Part shown: positions 60,152 through 64,000 of the stretch, piece by piece | Layout: each line of letters opens with the position of its first letter | Position numbering within the stretch: the stretch's first letter is position 1 | DNA from: Streptomyces sp. WMMC940 | GTDB taxonomy: Bacteria > Actinomycetota > Actinomycetes > Streptomycetales > Streptomycetaceae | Length of the DNA: 64,000 bases | Assembly: GCF_027460265.1 (NCBI RefSeq) | Contig: NZ_JAPZBC010000001.1 | Coordinates: 5,684,001-5,748,000, forward strand | Direction: 5' to 3' | Notes under the pieces: generated by a model | The model's database searches: none | What the model was told of the DNA's origin: nothing | Seen by the model: the letters and a program-made list of their open reading frames with translations, nothing else | Made by a program: the position numbers and the translations under genes

Positions 60152-61045
60152 ATGGGCTGGACGGTGCTCTACATCGCGTTCGGCATTGTCGCGCTGTGGC
60201 TGCTCGGCGAGGTGCTGCTGCAGTACAAGGCGCGGCTGCGCTGGCGGCTGGTCGCCTTCGTCGGCTTCCTGGGCGTTGTCGTCGGTGTGCTGATGCCGAA
60301 CGTCATCGTGATCGGCGTCGGTGCGGCGGCCTTCGCGGTCGGTCAGACGTACGTCACGCTCTCCTTCCGGCGCGGCTTCTCCACCGGCTGGGCGCTGGGC
60401 GGCAGCCCGGGCTCCAGCCGCCGCCGGAGGTCCGGCGCCCCCGTCGACCGTGACCCCGTGCTGGAGGTGACGGGCATCGACTACGAGGACTCCTACGACG
60501 CCTCCGGCCGTCCCCGTCAGTCCGGCCCCGACCCGGACGAGTCCCCGTCCGAGGAGACCACATCCGTCTACGAGCCGCAGCCACTCCCGGACGACACCGG
60601 GCAGTACGGCGTCTACTCCGACGCGACCCACACGGCGAACCACGCGCAGGCCGGCGAGGAAACCCACTACGGCGGCTACTCCAGCGGCTACGCCGACTCC
60701 TACTCGCAGGGCCACGACTACCAGCAGCCGACGGGGACCCATGACGCGTACGCGGGGTCGTACGACTACGGCACCGGCGGCGGGCAGCAGCAGTACGCCG
60801 CCTGGTCCGACCCGTACGCCGGCGGTGCGGAGCAGGGCTACGGCTCGTACGAGAGCTACGGCGGCCAGCAGCAGTACGCCGACCCGTACGCGTCACAGGG
60901 CTACAACGAGACGCCGCCGGGCGGGGTGTGGGTGCCGCTCCAGCGCGACGGGGACCAGGCCCCGCCGTCGACGGAGCAGCCCTCGCAGTACGGCTACGAC
61001 CAGGGCTACCAGAACGACCCCAACGGCCAGACCTACCGCTACTGA
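60152..61045 (+). CDS. Membrane protein with Tyr/Gly/Gln-rich low-complexity tail
   Basis: A 297-residue protein with two or three N-terminal membrane helices (WTVLYIAFGIVALWLLGEVLL and LVAFVGFLGVVVGVLMPNVIVIGVGAAAFAVG) and a basic RRGFSTGW...SSRRRRSG stretch. About 190 cytoplasmic residues follow, dominated by Tyr, Gly, Gln, Ser and Asp (GYGSYESYGGQQQYADPY, YGYDQGYQNDPNGQTYRY). The tail resembles phase-separating low-complexity segments and ends in Tyr-Arg-Tyr. AGGAGAGG precedes the ATG. Function unknown; the tail could recruit partners or be tyrosine phosphorylated. Confidence 0.8.
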   Translation: MGWTVLYIAFGIVALWLLGEVLLQYKARLRWRLVAFVGFLGVVVGVLMPNVIVIGVGAAAFAVGQTYVTLSFRRGFSTGWALGGSPGSSRRRRSGAPVDRDPVLEVTGIDYEDSYDASGRPRQSGPDPDESPSEETTSVYEPQPLPDDTGQYGVYSDATHTANHAQAGEETHYGGYSSGYADSYSQGHDYQQPTGTHDAYAGSYDYGTGGGQQQYAAWSDPYAGGAEQGYGSYESYGGQQQYADPYASQGYNETPPGGVWVPLQRDGDQAPPSTEQPSQYGYDQGYQNDPNGQTYRY

Positions 61046-61444
61046 GACACCCCGCGTCCTCTGAGCCCCCGCCCCGCGTCCCGTCGGCCCGTCGGGACGT
61101 GGAGCCGGGTCGTTGGAATCCATGGGCGCGGAGCCGGTCCCTGGATCCCGGAACGCGGAGTCGGGACGTGGAGCCGGGTCGTTGGAATCCGGGGGCGCGG
61201 AGCCCGGCTCGCACATCCCGGGCTGCCGGGGGCCGGAGAGGCCCCGTCCCCGCCCCGACCTCCGAGCCGCCGGCGCGGGGAACGCCCGGGCGGGCCGTTC
61301 GGGCCGCCCGCGGGCGGGAGCGGCGCCACGTTCCAGACCGTCACCCGATCCGGGCGCCGCGACACGGAGCCGCCCGGCGGGTCTTGCGACGTCCGGTCGC
61401 CCCGGAGAGCGCGGCCCTCCGCCGCCGGGGGGCCGCGGATCAGG
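61046..61444. other. Intergenic region with 44-bp direct repeat
   Basis: 399 bases between convergent genes. A 44-bp repeat beginning TCGGGACGTGGAGCCGGGTC occurs at 61092-61135 and 61161-61204 (two mismatches, period 69). No gene, and no simple terminator hairpin, could be supported. Confidence 0.7.
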
Positions 61445-62971
61445 TCACTGCGAACCGCGGAAGTCCGCGCCCTCGACGATGAGGCCGGTCACCAACGCGC
61501 CCGACATTCCGCTGTGCGCGAGCCCGCCGCCGGGATGCGACCAGCCGCCCGCGAAGTACAGCCCGGGCACCGGTGGGACGTTCGCCGCGGGCAGCAGTGC
61601 CCCGCCCGCTCCGGCCAGTGCCGGTCCGGGCACCCGGGGCGTGCCCGTCTCCCGGAGGGTGTCGGCGGGTGTGCGCACCTCGCGCCACAGAAGTCGCTCC
61701 CGCAGACCGGGTACGGCCGCCTCCGCGGCCGCCGTCATCCGGTCCGCGAACGCCTCCACGCCCGTGGCGTCCCCGCCCGTCACGTGCTCGTCCCACGGGA
61801 GGTCCGACATCCGGTCGCCGGTCCCGGCGGGAACGGTCGCGGTCACCGTGACCGCCTCGTGGCCACCGGGCCGCAGCCGCTCGTCGTCGGGCCGCAGCAC
61901 CACGACCGTCGGACGGTCGCACAGCCGCCCCGCGGCCAGCGCCGCCGACTCCCCGGCCCGGTCGGGCGAGTGCACCACCGTCCGGTGCGCCGCGTCCGCC
62001 GCCCGGGCGCCGCGCAGTGCCAGGCAGACGGTGACCCGCCCGGTCCGCACCGCCGACTGGTGGTGCGGCCACTCTTCTCGGGAGGCCCACGGCAGGACCC
62101 GGTCCCGGTACAGCGCGGGCACGGGCGCGCCCGCGACCACATGGTCCGCCTCGGCCGTGCTTCCGTCCGCCAGTTCCACGCCGACCGCCCGGCCGTCCTC
62201 GATCCGTACCTCCGTCACCTCGGTGCCGAGGACGAACTCCACCCCCCGTGCGAGGCACCGCTCGTGCACCGCGTCCGCGAGTGCCCGCATCCCGCCCCGC
62301 ACGTACCAACTGCCGAACGTCTGCTCCATGTAGGGCAGGACGGCGGCGGACGCGGGCGCGGTGGCGGGGTCGAGGCCGTACGCCAGGGCGTGGCTCTCCA
62401 GCAGCGCCGCCAGCCGCGGATCCCGCAGCTCACGCCGGCCCACCTCGGCCAGGGTGCGCGCCGGGCGGCGCAACAGGCCGCCCCTGAGTGCCGGGTACGG
62501 GTCCCGGGCGAAGCGGGAGGTCTCCGGGGGCAGCGGCTCCTCCAGCAGTGGGCGCCGCGAACGGTCCCAGGCCTCCCGCGCACGCCCCAGGAACGCGCCC
62601 CAGCGCTCGCCCGCCCCGGCGCCGAGGGCTCCGTCCAGCGCCGAGACGACACCCGCACGCGAGGCGTTCGGCAGGGACACGGCCGTGCCGTCCGCGAAGA
62701 CATGACGGCTCGCCGGGTCCACCTGGACCAGTTCCACGCACTTCTCCAGCGGCTCCTTGCCGGTCTTCACGAAGAAGTCCCGCCAGACGGCGGGCAGATG
62801 CAGCAGTCCGGGCCCGGTGTCGAAGGCGAATCCGGCACGCTCGAACCGGCGCACCGCGCCGCCGTACGTGTCCGTCCGCTCGAACACCGTCACCCGGTGG
62901 CCCGCCACGGCAAGCCGGGCGGCTGCCGCCATGGCGCCCATCCCGGCGCCCATCACCACGATCCGTGCCAT
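61445..62971 (-). CDS. Phytoene desaturase-like FAD oxidoreductase
   Basis: A 508-residue flavoprotein of the CrtI/phytoene dehydrogenase superfamily. The FAD-binding start is RIVVMGAGMGAMAAAARLAVAGHRVTVFERTDTYGG; GFAFDTGPGLLHLP follows, and the family C-terminal motif is GLYFAGGWSHPGGGLAHSGMSGALV. Substrate could be a carotenoid or another polyprenyl or fatty compound; no crtB, crtE or other carotenoid gene is nearby. The ATG lies 7 bases after TACAGT on the minus strand, with no ribosome binding site. The frame runs on to 63478 without coding character. Confidence 0.86.
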   Translation of the reverse strand: MARIVVMGAGMGAMAAAARLAVAGHRVTVFERTDTYGGAVRRFERAGFAFDTGPGLLHLPAVWRDFFVKTGKEPLEKCVELVQVDPASRHVFADGTAVSLPNASRAGVVSALDGALGAGAGERWGAFLGRAREAWDRSRRPLLEEPLPPETSRFARDPYPALRGGLLRRPARTLAEVGRRELRDPRLAALLESHALAYGLDPATAPASAAVLPYMEQTFGSWYVRGGMRALADAVHERCLARGVEFVLGTEVTEVRIEDGRAVGVELADGSTAEADHVVAGAPVPALYRDRVLPWASREEWPHHQSAVRTGRVTVCLALRGARAADAAHRTVVHSPDRAGESAALAAGRLCDRPTVVVLRPDDERLRPGGHEAVTVTATVPAGTGDRMSDLPWDEHVTGGDATGVEAFADRMTAAAEAAVPGLRERLLWREVRTPADTLRETGTPRVPGPALAGAGGALLPAANVPPVPGLYFAGGWSHPGGGLAHSGMSGALVTGLIVEGADFRGSQ

Positions 62972-62978
62972 GTCGGGG

Positions 62979-62984
62979 ACTGTA
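62979..62984 (-). promoter_or_regulatory. Leaderless-type -10 box of the phytoene desaturase-like gene
   Basis: TACAGT on the minus strand, 7 bases before the ATG. Confidence 0.55.
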
Positions 62985-63431
62985 TCGGCAGCGTCCGACA
63001 GCCACCGGGGCGGTGGTCCCCGCAGGTCCGCGGCGACGCGCCGCTCCTCCCGGCGCCGGGCTCGGCGCCGGGAGGGAACGGCGGATCCGCGGGGCGGGGA
63101 GGACCAGCGCCACCGGCCCCGGCACGAGCAGCGTGCCGCGGTGATCGCCGCCACCGGGTGGCCCCGGACGCGGTCGTGACCAGCCCGCACCCGGAGTGCG
63201 TGGGGATGAGCACGGGCCTCTGAGTATCCGTACCTAGTGCGGGAGATGAGTAGGCGCGCGGATGGGGCCGACCGGCGCGGACGGAAGAGTGGAGGCCACG
63301 GAGGGGCGCGGCGCCGGCACCGCCGGCACGGGGCGGCGGAACGGCGCGGCGCACCTGCGAACGGGGGTTGCCCGGACCCGGGGGAACAGCGGTACGGGGC
63401 AACTGGGGAGCGGGGGGACGACGGGGGGAAC

Positions 63432-63476
63432 GCCGGTGCGGCGAAGCTCGGGGGGATCGAGCTTCGCCGCACCGGC
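63432..63476. terminator. Strong hairpin downstream of the TetR gene
   Basis: A perfect 18-bp inverted repeat (63432-63449 with 63459-63476) and a 9-base loop. It is 130 bases beyond the stop of the TetR-family gene and may terminate that transcript. Confidence 0.75.
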
Positions 63477-63606
63477 ACTCGTCGTTCGTGCGCTCGGTGC
63501 GCTCGGTGCCCGAGGCGGGTGGTCGTCGTGCGTGCCCTCGGTGCGCTCGGCGGGCGGTGCGGTCACGGCCGCCGGGAGCGTCCGCGACCGCACGGGGGAG
63601 CGAGCT

Positions 63607-64000
63607 TCAGCAGCCGCCGACCCGCCCGTGGAGCAATCGGGAAAGGGCCGCGTGCACGTCGTCGATCGACCGCTCCCGCTGGAACGCCTGCCAGTCGAGC
63701 GCCGCCACCAGCACCATCCCGACCAGCGCGGCCGCGGTCAGCGGAATGTCGATCTCCTCGCTCAGCTCGCCCCGCTCGACGCCTTCCCGGAGGACGGTCT
63801 CGACGACGGCGACCGCCTGCTGACGGACCACCATCAGCGTCGACTGCCAGGCGCGGTTGGTGCGCCACAGTTCGGCGACGTACAGCTGGGTGAAGGCCGG
63901 GTAGCGGTCGATGAAGACCAGGCCGGCCCGGATCATCCCGTCCAGGGCCTCGATCTTGGCGCCGCCCCGCCGCTCCGCCTCGTCGGCGGCCTCCTGCAGC
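63607..64000 (-). CDS. TetR-family transcriptional regulator (5' end beyond window)
   Basis: The frame stays open to the window edge, giving 130 C-terminal residues. They form the helical ligand/dimer domain of a TetR repressor: MIRAGLVFIDRYPAFTQLYVAELWRTN, VRQQAVAVVETVLREGVERGELSEEIDIPLTAAALVGMVLVAALDWQAF. The N-terminal HTH is outside. The 2 cysteine-free helices and short end HGRVGGC are ordinary. It may control a neighbour outside the window or the phytoene desaturase-like gene; this cannot be decided here. Confidence 0.75.
   Translation of the reverse strand, partial: LQEAADEAERRGGAKIEALDGMIRAGLVFIDRYPAFTQLYVAELWRTNRAWQSTLMVVRQQAVAVVETVLREGVERGELSEEIDIPLTAAALVGMVLVAALDWQAFQRERSIDDVHAALSRLLHGRVGGC

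Larger units (their letters stand above)
62972..63606. other. 635-base region upstream of the oxidase gene
   Basis: It contains the TACAGT box of the phytoene desaturase-like gene (62979-62984), a GTATCCGTACCTAGTGCGG segment near 63223-63241 that is less GC-rich than its surroundings, and a strong hairpin (63432-63476). Frames through it are rich in Arg and Gly and lack any recognisable domain, so I call no gene, although a short one cannot be excluded. Confidence 0.5.

Noticed and set aside
63237..63606. Short ORFs on both strands downstream of the TetR gene
   Set aside because: Translations are Arg/Gly-rich, cross the strong hairpin and show no domain. A very short gene starting near 63246 cannot be fully excluded.

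Overview
The window reads as core chromosome of a Streptomyces or close relative. Base composition is very GC-rich with strong third-position GC, GTG and occasional TTG starts are common, genes are packed in short operons with 4-base ATGA/GTGA overlaps, and the protein sequences closely resemble known Streptomyces proteins (GlkA, ChoA-type cholesterol oxidase, CtaCDE/QcrCAB). Gene order matches what I remember of the S. coelicolor region around glkA. More loosely it matches M. tuberculosis Rv2172c to Rv2204c (erpA, adoK, ctaC, ctaE-qcrCAB, trpD, NlpC/P60, pimB', fadD15, TB16.3, ArsA-like, plsC, DAHP synthase, pknL and its DNA-binding neighbour). No insertion sequence, prophage, CRISPR array, tRNA or rRNA was found.

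Layout. 1-5.8 kb: the 3'-truncated start of nadA, the Fe-S carrier erpA, a membrane-anchored protein, adenosine kinase and a cysteine desulfurase-TusA fusion. 6-15.4 kb: the aerobic respiratory cluster ctaC-ctaD-ctaF, an L,D-transpeptidase lipoprotein, a degenerate receiver protein and ctaE-qcrC-qcrA-qcrB. 15.5-21.5 kb: trpD, a SAM-IV riboswitch with a class V aminotransferase, an Lrp-type ligand-domain protein coupled to a rhomboid protease, a zinc-ribbon protein and a NYN nuclease-like protein. 21.6-32 kb: two tandem NlpC/P60 hydrolases behind a structured leader, a secreted zinc peptidase, GT87 and GT4 mannosyltransferases, cholesterol oxidase and acyl-CoA synthetase. 32.3-43.3 kb: phosphoesterase, SRPBCC protein, ArsA-like protein, glucokinase, EEP phosphatase, esterase, PlsC acyltransferase, a two-component system and phosphofructokinase. 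43.7-51 kb: a large secreted NlpC/P60 protein, a TrpE-TrpG fusion under a trp attenuator, divergent DAHP synthase, bacterioferritin-associated ferredoxin with an iron box, bacterioferritin, and a molybdopterin oxidoreductase. 51-64 kb: endonuclease IV, a PASTA kinase, thiO-thiS-thiG under a TPP riboswitch, an FAD reductase, an Rv2175c-like DNA-binding protein, thiE, metF, a membrane protein with a Tyr/Gly/Gln-rich tail, a phytoene desaturase-like oxidase and the C-terminal part of a TetR regulator.

The genes fall into linked themes: respiration with Fe-S and sulfur supply, aromatic amino acid synthesis (DAHP synthase, TrpEG, TrpD), sulfur/one-carbon/thiamine metabolism under RNA control, cell-envelope glycosylation and hydrolysis, and upper glycolysis (GlkA, PfkA).

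The most distinctive regulatory signal is a repeated TAnnnT box 6-8 bases before a start codon that lacks a ribosome binding site. It occurs at about a dozen genes, including the trp leader peptide, and suggests widespread leaderless transcription. Other items worth follow-up are a six-codon ORF between the SAM-IV riboswitch and its gene, a perfect palindrome overlapping the ctaE start, a Walker A lysine-to-arginine change in the ArsA-like protein, a receiver domain lacking its conserved lysine, a hairpin repeat family found in frame inside two genes, and an 86-bp tandem repeat. I did not find a cluster that I would call a wholly new system.
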